Both the position numbers and the translations under genes were made by a program. Positions 1 to 10,864 of a stretch of DNA of 64,000 bases are shown here, piece after piece (position 1 is the first letter of the stretch; each line of letters opens with the position of its first letter). This DNA is from Methanosarcina horonobensis HB-1 = JCM 15518 (GTDB lineage Archaea > Halobacteriota > Methanosarcinia > Methanosarcinales > Methanosarcinaceae), in NCBI RefSeq assembly GCF_000970285.1, contig NZ_CP009516.1:2645036-2709035 (forward strand), read 5' to 3'. The notes under the pieces were generated by a model that worked only from the letters and a program-made list of their open reading frames with translations, was not told where the DNA came from and ran no database searches.

Positions 1-565
1 GATGAAGAAGCTCCAGAGAGAAATTTTTCAGAGATACGGTTTAAAACCAGATGTTGAAAAAATGTTCCCCCATGAACTCTCAGGCGGGATGACCAGAAGA
101 GTTCTGGTTTCCACTGCAGTAATAGGCTCTGCAAAGCTTGTAATCGCAGACGAACCTACTCCGGGACTGGACGAAAAAACCCTGAATGAGACCCTGAACT
201 ACTTCAAGGATATGGCAGATAAAGGCTGTGCAGTGATAATTATCACCCATGATATAGAAGCAGCCCTAAAAATCTCCGATAAAATTGCAGTATTCTACGC
301 GGGTACGGTCCTGGAAGTTGCCAATGTTGAAGATTTCAAAAATGATGGTGAGAATTTAAGACACCCGTACACCCGCGCACTCTGGAATGCGCTTCCTCAG
401 AACAGGTTCCAGGCAGTTAAAGGGCATCAGCCAATGCAGGATGAAGTCGTTGATGGATGTATCTTTTATGAAAGGTGTTCTAAAAAAAGCGAACTTTGCT
501 CTAAAGGCATTCCTCAACTTAAAAGGATCAACGGAGGAGTGGTGAGGTGCAATAATGTGTCTTAA
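1..565 (+). CDS. ABC transporter ATP-binding protein, nickel/peptide type (5' partial)
   Basis: This is the C-terminal part of an ATPase of the NikD/DppD/OppD group, which powers import of nickel or small peptides at the inner face of the membrane. The gene starts before the window; the first visible ATG at 2 is probably internal, because the Walker A region is missing. Visible are the signature motif (HELSGGMTRR), the Walker B region (LVIADEPTPGLD), the switch histidine (IITHD) and a cysteine-containing C-terminal tail (GCIFYERCSKKSELC) typical of oligopeptide/nickel ATPases. The stop overlaps the start of the next ATPase by 11 bases, so the two are translationally coupled and probably form a heterodimer. 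The substrate cannot be decided without the permease and binding-protein genes upstream. Confidence 0.85.
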   Translation, partial: MKKLQREIFQRYGLKPDVEKMFPHELSGGMTRRVLVSTAVIGSAKLVIADEPTPGLDEKTLNETLNYFKDMADKGCAVIIITHDIEAALKISDKIAVFYAGTVLEVANVEDFKNDGENLRHPYTRALWNALPQNRFQAVKGHQPMQDEVVDGCIFYERCSKKSELCSKGIPQLKRINGGVVRCNNVS

Positions 566-1175
566 AGGCGAGAACATTAGCTTTGGGTACAAAAAAAACA
601 ATCTGGTTTTAAATAATGTCAGTATATCACTGGATCGTGGAAAGGTACTTGGTCTGATCGGAGACAGCGGAAGTGGGAAATCAACCCTGTGTAAAATACT
701 GGCTGGCTATGAAAATAATTATAAGGGAAATGTCAGTATTGACGGAAAAGAAATCCTGTCAAAAGGATACAATCCTGTACAGCTTGTTTTTCAACACCCT
801 GAAAAAGCCGTGAATCCGAAATGGAAAATGAAAGATATTCTGAGTGAAGGGAATAATGTATCACAGGATATTTTAGATTCATTCGGAATAAAAAAGAACT
901 GGCTTAATCGATGGCCCAATGAACTTTCAGGAGGAGAACTCCAAAGATTTGCTCTTGCAAGAGCTTTAGGCTCTGAAACCAGATATTTGATAGCTGATGA
1001 AATAACCACGATGCTGGACGCTATCACTCAGGCTCAGATCTGGAACACCGTTTTAGATATAGTTAAAGAGAGAAATATTGGAGTATTGGTTGTGAGCCAC
1101 GAAAAAAATTTGATTAAAAGGCTATGTCACGATATTATATATTTGAAAGATATAAATAATGTTTTATGTCATTGA
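555..1175 (+). CDS. ABC transporter ATP-binding protein, nickel/peptide type (second ATPase)
   Basis: This 206-residue ATPase resembles NikE/DppF and is the probable partner of the overlapping upstream gene. Walker A (GDSGSGKST) lies near residue 37, the signature is NELSGGELQR, Walker B is YLIADEITTMLD and the switch histidine is in VVSHE. It is shorter than DppF/OppF proteins (about 320 residues) and lacks their C-terminal extension, as NikE-like proteins do. It is the last gene of the operon; the DNA after it holds only a coding-like fragment. Nickel is plausible because methanogens need it for F430, hydrogenases and CODH, but the sequence alone does not separate nickel from peptide. Confidence 0.85.
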   Translation: MCLKGENISFGYKKNNLVLNNVSISLDRGKVLGLIGDSGSGKSTLCKILAGYENNYKGNVSIDGKEILSKGYNPVQLVFQHPEKAVNPKWKMKDILSEGNNVSQDILDSFGIKKNWLNRWPNELSGGELQRFALARALGSETRYLIADEITTMLDAITQAQIWNTVLDIVKERNIGVLVVSHEKNLIKRLCHDIIYLKDINNVLCH

Positions 1176-1212
1176 AAAGCTATTTTTGGCAAATTTTAAA
1201 TTTTTAAAGAGG

Positions 1213-1338
1213 GTTTAAGTGGTCTGCTGGGCTTCTATGAACCCGACCCTGACCCTGCCTTCTCTGCCCGTGAATTCTATCAGATAATCATCTATCCGCT
1301 GGGCTATGCCCTGGGGCAATTTTTGTTCAATTCCTGAT
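1213..1338 (+). pseudogene. Unidentified coding-like fragment
   Basis: A short open frame with normal-looking amino acid use (for example EPDPDPAFSAREFYQII and YPLGYALGQFLF) ends in TGA at about 1338. It has no start codon or ribosome site. It reads like the C-terminal end of a lost protein. I do not recognise the family. The rest of 1176-1427 holds nothing else I can support. Confidence 0.35.
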
Positions 1339-1427
1339 CCAGACACTGCAAAAGTTTTGTTTATCTCGCAACGCAGTAATTAATCGGAAAGAATCAGGTA
1401 AGGAGATTTCATTATTTATTAATTTAT

Positions 1428-2625
1428 TTACAGCAGCACTCTTAATGAGTGCTGCGCCTCTACAAAACCGATTCTAACTTCGACATCCTCACCTGTGGCT
1501 TCTGTCAAACGGTTATCGGCTTTGCTGGCTATGTCAGAAGGGACTTCCTGAACTGCGCTGCGGCCTACCAGCACGGCTACCTGTACAGGTTCTAAGAGGA
1601 GGTCTGCAGGACTGTAATCGACTGCAACTCCTTCAAGGGTCAAACTCATTTCCGTATATTCGGGCTTCTGGAACATGGATATCATTTCTCCATTTATTTC
1701 CTGTTCGACAAGTGTTGTCTGGAAAGAAGCATAGGTAACAAGCCCGAGAGCTATGGAGAGTAAGGCAATCGCAAAGACAAGGACAGCTGCATGTGAGATC
1801 ACAGAAAAGCGGGCACAACCAACTGCTTCTGTTTCTTCCGGGCGAAAATCGGAAATCCAGAGCATGATGAGGGCTGATACGTTGACTGCAAGCAGGTTAA
1901 CAAGCACAAGCACGGCAGCTGCGATGCTACTCCGGGAAGTCCCCATGCGAGTCCCAGCCCTGAGGTTGCAGCCGGAGGGACGAGGGCAATTGCAATAACA
2001 ACACCCACAAGAGCGGACTCTAACCCCGGATTATACTGATAGCGCCTGCAATGCCCGATCCTAGAGCAAGGAAAAAGGACAGGAAATTGGGACTTGTCCT
2101 TTCGGCTACCTAGGAAATTTCACGAATATCGAGGTCAGGAGGCAAAAGTACGGATTCCTTCAGAAGTATTCCAAGCAGTTCGCCTATCACAGTTGCAAGC
2201 AGGAGTCCTCCTACCTGCATTTTTATTCCTCTGGAAGCAAGCTCCCTGTTATCAGGGACAGTCCCTACGCTCGCAGAAATTGCAGGTCCCATAAGCGGAG
2301 CCACGACCATTGCCCCGATAATTGTTGTAGCCAAATCAAGAAGGAGCCCGCCGGTCGCAATAACCGTGCTCAGGACAAGAAACGCAAGATAGGTTGAAGT
2401 TTCGGGTGTCAGGACAATCGTATAAGTATTTTCTCTAATCCCAGCTTTGCGCAATCTCTCAAGTACCGGTTCCACGCCAATCGGAGGAACTGGAAACTGA
2501 ACCAGGGCTTCAAAATCCTTTCTTCCTGTTTCGTCCCACACGGCATAGTCTATTCCCTCATCATCCAGAACTGCCAGCACAGACTGCCGCTTCCCCACCT
2601 GAATAAGTACCTGAACCAGACGCAT
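1428..2625 (-). pseudogene. DUF389 (TIGR00341-like) membrane protein, broken by one TAG and two frameshifts
   Basis: The N-terminal piece (2625 down to 2110) carries the DUF389 opening (RLVQVLIQVGK) and the membrane motif IIGAMVVAPLMGP. It stops at a TAG, but the same frame continues with VAERTSPNF, a typical continuation of the family. A frameshift near 2030 leads to VGVVIAIALVPPAATSGLG, also a family hallmark. A second frameshift near 1950 leads to the C-terminal piece (NLLAVNVSALIMLW and onward) that ends at 1428. Added together the pieces make one full-length protein. TAG can be read as pyrrolysine in Methanosarcina, but the two frameshifts argue for decay. A perfect 9-bp stem, GCAGCACTC/GAGTGCTGC (1433-1455), closes the 3' end. 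Confidence 0.8.
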
Positions 2626-2793
2626 AGCAAATATACGCTATTCGGATAATTAGTATTAACCAGAGTGAAATAAAACAGACTGTAACAACTAGAAAAAATA
2701 AAGCAGAACATCGTCAGATGTTTGAATTTTAAAGTGAATATTAAAATTAATAAATATTAAGAAATAAAAATATGAACTTATTTTTAAATAGTT

Positions 2794-2885
2794 TATAGTT
2801 TTAGCAAGCTATGTTTTAACAGACTATGTTTTAGCAGGTTATAGTTTTAGTAAGTTATAGTTTTAGCAAGTTACAGTTTTAATAT
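2794..2885. repeat. Tandem array of about six degenerate 15-16 bp units
   Basis: Units close to TATAGTTTTAGCAAGT follow one another directly, with one-base length changes and a few substitutions. The array sits immediately beyond the stop codon of the DUF998 gene. No function is evident. Confidence 0.8.
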
Positions 2886-2888
2886 TTT

Positions 2889-3509
2889 TTACGGCCGTGA
2901 ATGTCCCATCAGGTATCCACCAAAACCAATTACCCAGAGCAGGATCGGATATGCAATCCACCTCTCCAGCCCTCCAATCCCGAAAACTGCAAAAGGGCTT
3001 GCGTCCAGCATGACATAGTAAAGAATGAGGTCTAAAAGTGAAATTCCTCCCAGTGCTACTGAGAAATACCTGATGGGTCCTGCCTGCACACTGTAGCTTG
3101 CAACTGCAGACAGTCCTCCTGCAAGAAAGGCAAGCAGAGAGAAAATGGCATGAATATCCCCATAACTTCCATCAAAGATCCCCACACCAAGAACACCGGT
3201 TCCAAAGAGACCGAGAAGCGCGGTAATGGCCTGTCTCCTGAACATGCTATGAATGAAATAAGCAGCAACAATTATCAAAAGGCCTGATAAAATCATTGTA
3301 GTATTAAAGATGGTTGCGGAAGGTTCAACGATAATGCTATCCGGAGGTAGAGTTGCACCAAGGTCACTTATCGTGTTCTGTGCTGTACTGTATCCGGGAT
3401 AAAGAGTCTCAGCCGTTATTATTCCCATGAACGCCAGCATGCCTGCAGTAAATAGGAGTGCTCCGGCAATACTTCCATACCGCATGCGAGAGTGTGATTT
3501 ATCAGCCAT
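2889..3509 (-). CDS. DUF998 family membrane protein
   Basis: This 206-residue protein has six predicted membrane spans and the N-terminal pattern of DUF998: a first helix, then LYPGYSTAQNTISDLGA, which matches the family's conserved YPGY...N.ISDLG stretch. The biochemical role of DUF998 is unknown. It stands alone, with a 332-base gap upstream and the tandem array directly downstream. The ATG at 3509 is the natural start, because a short hydrophilic N-terminus precedes the first helix. Confidence 0.75.
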   Translation of the reverse strand: MADKSHSRMRYGSIAGALLFTAGMLAFMGIITAETLYPGYSTAQNTISDLGATLPPDSIIVEPSATIFNTTMILSGLLIIVAAYFIHSMFRRQAITALLGLFGTGVLGVGIFDGSYGDIHAIFSLLAFLAGGLSAVASYSVQAGPIRYFSVALGGISLLDLILYYVMLDASPFAVFGIGGLERWIAYPILLWVIGFGGYLMGHSRP

Positions 3510-3841
3510 GGCAATCTAATAAATCCAAGGAGACTGAGGTATTTAGGAGTTGTATTAAAAGTACAGGTCCTCTGGAACAAGGCCCCTTAAGAGATAGAAA
3601 TCCTTAAAAGATAGAAACTGAAAAGATAGAAATCATCGAGAGAGCTGGTTACAGGCGGCCCCATTCCTTATTGTTAGTTTTTCCTTAAACAAACGCAGCT
3701 GGTGAAAGCAATAATCAGCTGGAAACCTCTATGTAGCATTTATAAATTCTATGCTTATATTCCAAACTCAAATTATTATATTGTAGATTAAAATTATTGT
3801 TATTGCGGATTAGATTATTGTTATTGTAGATTAAAACGTTA
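3510..3841. other. Intergenic region with short repeats
   Basis: No gene is seen. 3783-3845 holds about three copies of a 22-bp unit of the form GTAGATTAAAATTATTGTTATT. Around 3590-3630 the word AAAGATAGAAA recurs three times. Confidence 0.6.
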
Positions 3842-5008
3842 TTATACCACCAGATTAAAACTGTTAGTCCAGAAAACCATCAAAAAGCCTTGCATAAGAG
3901 CAAAAAATAGTGTAAAAAAGTCTTCTGACAGACGGTTTTTAGAAATATCAGCAAAAAGGATATAAAGAGGAAATATTACGAGAATATATCGAGGCATGGA
4001 CTGAATTCCGGTAGATAGCGGAACAAAAATCGAATATATAGCAAATAACCAGTAAGAAAATCTTATCTTTTTATGAAATAATATCAAAACGAGGATGGAA
4101 ATTCCTGTAAAAACTGCCTCAAAGCTGGCATACATATCCCCGTGATAGCCATCAATAAGGACCTCCAGAGGATTTCTATGATATCTTTCCCATGCAGTCT
4201 GTCCATGTACGAAAGCTAAAAAATCTCCGTTCAGATAGAAATTGAATATCATGTAAGAGATTATACCCAGAGGAATTAATGAGAGATAAAAGAGCGGAAG
4301 TATCCTGTCCCTATATTCTTTAAAATTTTTTAAATATCCTTTTTCTTTTAATAGTGGCATGAGACCTTCGTAAAGCAGAGGCAGGACGATAAGGACACCA
4401 ACAGATCTTGTTAGAGACAGAAAGAATCCAAATATACCTGCAAGTTGCCATTTACCTGTTCTGGCATAATAGAAACACATTAGGGCGAGGGCAAGATATA
4501 GAGATTCGGTGAAAACTCCTGATAAGATAAACGAAATCGGAAAAAGAAGTAGATATTTTACCGATCTGAAGGCACTGCTTTCATCAGAGTCAAGCCTGAC
4601 AAGTTTGTAAAGATAAATACAGGCAACTATTAAAGAAAAGTTGGATATTATAACACCGGCAGTATACTGGTTTCCTATAATCGAGCCCAGAAACCTCATA
4701 AGTAAAGGATACAGAGGAAAAAATACAACATTTGTCTGAAACGAAATTAATTCATCCAGAGGTCTTGCAGTATAGCCATTCTGAGAAATGTCCAGATACC
4801 ATCCCGTATCCCAGACCCCCCATATGTCCAGCCAGACATTATTAGTCCAGATACGCTGATTCACAAAATGTGATGCCAGAAGCCTGCGAGAAAACTCTCC
4901 TATTATGCTCAAAGCTATTCGTGTGCCAAAAAACATAACTAAAATATATAAAATATATTTCATTTTAGGGGCACTTAATCTGGACTTAAAGAATGACATT
5001 TTACCCAT
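3842..5008 (-). CDS. PIG-V-like mannosyltransferase family membrane protein
   Basis: This 388-residue polytopic membrane protein resembles the archaeal and bacterial relatives of GPI mannosyltransferase PIG-V (GT-C fold). After the first helix it has the lumenal-loop sequence WDTGWYLDISQNGYT, whose WD..WY pattern is the GT-C acidic motif region, then FFPLYPLLMR, a family hallmark. About nine further hydrophobic segments follow. The likely role is transfer of mannose from a lipid-linked donor on the outer face of the membrane, for glycolipid or S-layer glycan assembly. It stands alone. The start ATG (5008) follows a sequence without a strong ribosome site, so a nearby internal start is possible. 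Confidence 0.7.
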   Translation of the reverse strand: MGKMSFFKSRLSAPKMKYILYILVMFFGTRIALSIIGEFSRRLLASHFVNQRIWTNNVWLDIWGVWDTGWYLDISQNGYTARPLDELISFQTNVVFFPLYPLLMRFLGSIIGNQYTAGVIISNFSLIVACIYLYKLVRLDSDESSAFRSVKYLLLFPISFILSGVFTESLYLALALMCFYYARTGKWQLAGIFGFFLSLTRSVGVLIVLPLLYEGLMPLLKEKGYLKNFKEYRDRILPLFYLSLIPLGIISYMIFNFYLNGDFLAFVHGQTAWERYHRNPLEVLIDGYHGDMYASFEAVFTGISILVLILFHKKIRFSYWLFAIYSIFVPLSTGIQSMPRYILVIFPLYILFADISKNRLSEDFFTLFFALMQGFLMVFWTNSFNLVV

Positions 5009-5195
5009 CTTGTATTATTTTTTGTTTAATGCCGTAGCTGTTTTAACAACTATTTTAAATGTAAATTTTTTAAATAAAGATAAAATGAAACTTAAAAAAA
5101 TGAAATTAATATGAAATGCAAATCCTTTGCATTATAAGCCTGTTTAGGCTCTCATTATTTATTCTAATGTAATTATATATTCCAGTAAGGTGATC

Positions 5196-5280
5196 GTATA
5201 GAGAAATAAAAGATTTTTAAAATTTTTAGATGACAAATTACTTAGAAACCTAAGGCTTAAAATCTTTTATTTCTCTATAT
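5196..5280. repeat. Inverted repeat with 21-bp perfect arms
   Basis: TATAGAGAAATAAAAGATTTT (from about 5198) returns as its reverse complement ending at 5279, with about 40 bases between the arms. It lies between the upstream end of the mannosyltransferase gene and the IS256 element. It could be a small MITE or a strong RNA hairpin; there is no U-tract on either side to make it a clear terminator. Confidence 0.8.
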
Positions 5281-5404
5281 AAATCTTTTGATTTATTTAT
5301 TCACAGTTTTAATTTATTTTTAAAAGCTAAAAGCACCAAAATCAATAAAAGTACCAAATCAATAAAAATACCAAACCAATATATTTATTCGATATCCGGC
5401 AACC

Positions 5405-6672
5405 GGCAGTGTACCGAAAGTTCTGTAAAATATGATTGACTCTATATCCTTTTCCTTTCACCACAAAAAAAACAGGATGCAGAGTCAATGGTTAATGTCG
5501 TCTCATTTATAAAAGATTATCTTTTCGATCAGGAAGATGGAATTCGCCAGTTAATTACCTGGTTTTTAAACCTTGTAATGGAGGAGGAAGCCCTCCTCCA
5601 ATCTGGTGCAAAACGTCATGAGAGGACTGATTCTCGCAAAGCTAGTAGAAACGGTTACAAACCCCGTACTCTCCTGACCAAGTATGGAGAACTTGAATTA
5701 TTAAAACCTCAGTTCCGTGAGTTTCCCTTTGAAACAGAGGTTTTTGAGAAGTATTCAAGAGTTGAAAAGGCCATTTTAGCTGCCGTGAGTGAATCTTATC
5801 TCCAAGGTGTTTCCACCCGAAGGGTGGATAAGATCATGACTGCTTTAGGAGTAGAGGGAATCTCAGCCTCTTCTGTTTCCAGGATTACTAAAGAACTTGA
5901 TCAAAAGGTTGAAGAGTTCTTATCAAAGCCAATAGAACACGAAATTCCTTATCTGTTTATCGATGCGACTTATCTCAAAGTGAGAGATGGACTTCACTAT
6001 GAAAATAAAGCTCTTTTCATAGTTGCCGGAGTCAGGGACGACGGTTATCGTGAGATTCTTGGAGCAAGATTAGCAGACAGTGAAGACTCTCTATTCTGGC
6101 AAGATCTATTCGAAGACCTTAAAGTAAGAGGGTTAAGAGGTGTCAAGTTAATTGTTTCTGATGGTCATAAAGGAATACAAAAAGCAGTTAGAGAGTCCTT
6201 TGTTGGATCAAGCTGGCAAATGTGTCATGTCCATCTGATAAGACAAGCCCTAAAAAAGGTTCCAAAAAAGAAGCAAAAAGAAGTAGCAGATAAAATAAAA
6301 GAAGCATTGGTAGACCGTCAGAAGTTACAGGAATTGATTAGAGAACTGGATAAAATGGGATATAAAAGCGCAGCTGATACACTTGAAAGTTTCCAGTATG
6401 ATGTAATGAATTATATGCAGTTCCCGGAAAATCATTGGAGAAGAATAAGGACAACAAATATCATGGAGAGAACTAACAAGGAGATAAAAAGAAGAACTAA
6501 GGTAGTAGGGGCATTCCCGAGTCAGGAATCAGTATTGAGACTACAAGTCTCAATACTGATTGATATTAATGAAGAGTGGATTACAGGAAATAAGTATTTA
6601 ATAATGGAACAGTAATCAAAAAAGAAGAGGAAAAAGGTATAGAGAATTTTACAGAAATTCAGGCACACTGCC
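5405..6672 (+). mobile_element. IS256-family insertion sequence, apparently complete
   Basis: The left terminus (GGCAGTGTACCGAAAGTTCT from 5405) and the reverse complement of the right terminus (GGCAGTGTGCCTGAATTTCT from 6672) match over about 28 bases with a few differences and enclose one intact transposase gene. The element is about 1.27 kb, as expected for IS256. I see no 8-9 bp target duplication at these exact ends, so the insertion may be old or the flanks rearranged. Confidence 0.8.
5488..6615 (+). CDS. IS256-family (Mutator-like) transposase
   Basis: This 375-residue transposase cuts and pastes the surrounding element. The frame is open throughout and has the family hallmarks: FIDATYLKVRDG with the first catalytic Asp, LIVSDGHKGI with the second, WQMCHVHLIRQAL after it, and RTTNIMERTNKEIKRRTKVV with the catalytic Glu. 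The length is slightly under the usual 390-410 residues, with a short C-terminus. The start ATG is preceded by the left terminal repeat and an A-rich leader. Nothing suggests inactivation. Confidence 0.92.
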   Translation: MVNVVSFIKDYLFDQEDGIRQLITWFLNLVMEEEALLQSGAKRHERTDSRKASRNGYKPRTLLTKYGELELLKPQFREFPFETEVFEKYSRVEKAILAAVSESYLQGVSTRRVDKIMTALGVEGISASSVSRITKELDQKVEEFLSKPIEHEIPYLFIDATYLKVRDGLHYENKALFIVAGVRDDGYREILGARLADSEDSLFWQDLFEDLKVRGLRGVKLIVSDGHKGIQKAVRESFVGSSWQMCHVHLIRQALKKVPKKKQKEVADKIKEALVDRQKLQELIRELDKMGYKSAADTLESFQYDVMNYMQFPENHWRRIRTTNIMERTNKEIKRRTKVVGAFPSQESVLRLQVSILIDINEEWITGNKYLIMEQ

Positions 6673-6718
6673 AATGCTTTTCTGGTAGTCGAGTAATTAC
6701 CCAACAATTTTTCCTTTT

Positions 6719-7171
6719 TTATTTGTCACATAAACTTTTTTTCCGTCTGCAGTTGCTGCAAATGCCAAATATATCAAAATTCCATTCTCCAGCAGAAAAA
6801 TCTGCTTCATTTGACATCCGATCCACAATTTCAGAAATCATCGGGTCTGTGCAGTCACTGATGCTTTTGCACTGGAGGCAAACTAGATGAGCGTGTGGCT
6901 CCATATTGGAATCAAATCTGGTCTGATCTTTCTCTAAATTCAATTCTTGGATCAAACCTGCTTCTTTCAATATTTGAACAGTTTTATAAACTGTTGCAAG
7001 ACTGACTGTTGGATAGACTTTCTTGACTTCGTTATAAATTCTCTGAGCCGTTGGATGGGCATGATTATGGAGAACAAATTGACCGATCGCTATTCTCTGG
7101 GGCGTAGCCTTGTATCCTTTTCCGCGGAGAGCTTTGATTATAGATGAGCCTGAGTCCTGAAGGCTATTCAT
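6719..7171 (-). CDS. Fur-family regulator, PerR-like peroxide sensor
   Basis: This 150-residue Fur-family protein has an N-terminal winged helix (TPQRIAIGQFV, LATVYKTVQIL) and a dimerisation/metal domain. Two CxxC pairs (C98/C101 and C138/C141) form the structural zinc site. H93 and H95 (PHAHLVC) belong to the regulatory metal site, and an Asp at position 106 fits PerR rather than Fur. It is divergent from katG, the classic PerR target. A palindrome (7177-7192) lies 5 bases before its start, so autorepression is likely. The PerR assignment is inference from residues and context; it could also respond to iron. Confidence 0.85.
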   Translation of the reverse strand: MNSLQDSGSSIIKALRGKGYKATPQRIAIGQFVLHNHAHPTAQRIYNEVKKVYPTVSLATVYKTVQILKEAGLIQELNLEKDQTRFDSNMEPHAHLVCLQCKSISDCTDPMISEIVDRMSNEADFSAGEWNFDIFGICSNCRRKKSLCDK

Positions 7172-7176
7172 AACTC

Positions 7177-7192
7177 ATTATTATGTAATAAT
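7177..7192. promoter_or_regulatory. Candidate PerR/Fur operator between perR-like gene and katG
   Basis: ATTATTATGTAATAAT is a near-perfect palindrome resembling the PerR box (TTATAATnATTATAA). It sits just upstream of the regulator's start codon, where binding would block its own transcription. It is about 230 bases from katG, so control of katG from this same site is less certain. Confidence 0.55.
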
Positions 7193-7405
7193 CAATATTA
7201 AATAGATATCCATGGTTATAGAATCTGATTACTGAACTGGAAGAATTTCTTCAATGATAGTAAAAGACATAGCAAAACAGCATGTAAGAATTTCAAGCTC
7301 CTGTAAAGAGGACTGAAATTAATCCCTCTGGGAGTCATCACTCCATTTTTCCGAGGGAAGACAAGATTAAAGAGATTGCATAGAGTTTTGGCCTTGAATT
7401 TTTAG

Positions 7406-9619
<2,214 letters not shown>

Positions 9620-9649
9620 TCGTAGCATAAATGTCTTCAACAAAAAGTG

Positions 9650-9700
9650 TTCGAGGATCTATTAAAATAAAGAAAACTATCCTCGAATTTTCTATTTTTT
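9650..9700 (+). terminator. katG terminator hairpin
   Basis: TTCGAGGAT (9650-9658) pairs perfectly with ATCCTCGAA (9679-9687), followed by TTTTCTATTTTTT. The rest of 9620-9954 holds no gene, only an AT-rich promoter region for the next gene. Confidence 0.75.
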
Positions 9701-9954
9701 ATCGCGGAATCGCCCATTGATTGGCATTTACTTTAACTTTTAGATTACCTGATTGTTATGCGAGATCCCTATTTCCTTAAGTTAACAATCTCTATTAATC
9801 AACTGACTAGCTCATTCCAAGACCTAATTCTTCCTGAATTCGAGCTTCTACTGGTTATTCGACTGAAACAAAAGTTTTAACAATTAAATAAGTTATCATA
9901 TTCAGAAAAATATTTATTACTTTATATACCTATTAAAAAGAAGGAGTAAGTAAT

Positions 9955-10239
9955 ATGTTATCTCAAATACCGATCGATCTTAAAAGTATATCTGCAGAAG
10001 ACCTTGATAAAGAAATTCTCAGAGCTGGGATCATAGCCGAGCTTGATGCCATAAACTTATATGAACAGATGGCAAACCTGACTAAGAATCCAGATATCAG
10101 AGCCATCCTCCTGGACATTGCAAAGGAAGAAAAAACTCATATAGGTGAGTTTCAAGCCCTCTTGCTCAGGTTTGACCCCCAGCAAAAGAAAGAACTTGAA
10201 GAAGGAGCTGAAGAGGTAGAAGAGGAGTTATCCAAGTAA
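9955..10239 (+). CDS. EncFtn-type ferritin-like protein (encapsulated-ferritin family)
   Basis: A 94-residue two-helix protein matching the encapsulated ferritin-like family: helix 1 has GIIAELDAINLYEQMA and helix 2 has DIAKEEKTHIGEF. The conserved ferroxidase residues E29, Y36, E59 and H62 have the same spacing as the Rhodospirillum EncFtn residues E32/Y39/E62/H65. Such proteins oxidise Fe(II) at a dimer interface and normally sit inside an encapsulin shell. The tail is acidic (EEGAEEVEEELSK). No encapsulin gene is next to it. The start has a good ribosome site (AAGGAG). It lies downstream of katG, so a role in iron and peroxide control is likely. Confidence 0.75.
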   Translation: MLSQIPIDLKSISAEDLDKEILRAGIIAELDAINLYEQMANLTKNPDIRAILLDIAKEEKTHIGEFQALLLRFDPQQKKELEEGAEEVEEELSK

Positions 10240-10252
10240 TTCCTCTTCTATT
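10219..10252 (+). terminator. Hairpin spanning the EncFtn stop codon
   Basis: GAAGAGGA (10219-10226) pairs with TCCTCTTC (10241-10248) around the TAA, followed by TATTCTTTATTC. This is probably the transcript end. Confidence 0.55.
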
Positions 10253-10864
10253 CTTTATTCTACTTAGATCTCAGTCTGGGATACAAACAGGATATGAATT
10301 CCTATAAATAAGAAATCAGATGCTTGGACATTGGTTCAGGATAAAAGAGGTAAGGTAGCTGTTTTTAATTGAGTGCAGAGGCTCTGTGCTGTTAGATAAA
10401 AAATGGCTCTGCGTGCTATGCCCCTTTGCTTACAGTGGTATGCGTCAGGCAACTTTGATAGTCTATTCTGAAATAAATTTTCTAAAAGCTTAGAATATTG
10501 TCTGTAATAACCTTGTATGCTTCATAGGTTATGTTAAAGATCCGGCTCTTGTGCACTAACCTGATTCGAGTGTTTGAATGAAAAAAGATGGGTCGAAAGA
10601 GGGTACTATTTTGGATAGTTGAGGATGTTGCTGAGATTTTTGAAGGGTTTTTAGGTGTGAGAGGAGTATGAAGAGGCTGATGCAGGCTGGCGCTGTCGAG
10701 TAGAAATCCAAAGATTAAATTTTTTTTAGACAAAAATTGTGACTTTATAGAAACAAGCAATACTTTTTCCTTATGGGTCATTAAAGTATACAAACAATAA
10801 GATGGTGTAGAATTATGACGCTTAGGTATATTAATATAGACCGAATTACCTTATCGGTGATTTT
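10240..10864. other. Intergenic region with dispersed repeat copies
   Basis: No convincing gene is seen. 10349-10385 resembles 12993-13029 (GGTAAGGTRGCTGTT core). 10411-10460 is a degenerate copy of a hairpin element also at 17771-17826 and inverted at 12778-12828. 10564-10577 has ATTCGAGTGTTTGA, which reappears in tandem at 23321-23368. Confidence 0.6.

Noticed and set aside
5397-6680. Target-site duplication of the IS256 element
   Set aside because: The 8-9 bases on each side of the terminal repeats do not match.
10482-10793. 103-codon minus-strand frame
   Set aside because: No ribosome site, composition unlike a protein, and it overlaps a region of dispersed repeats.
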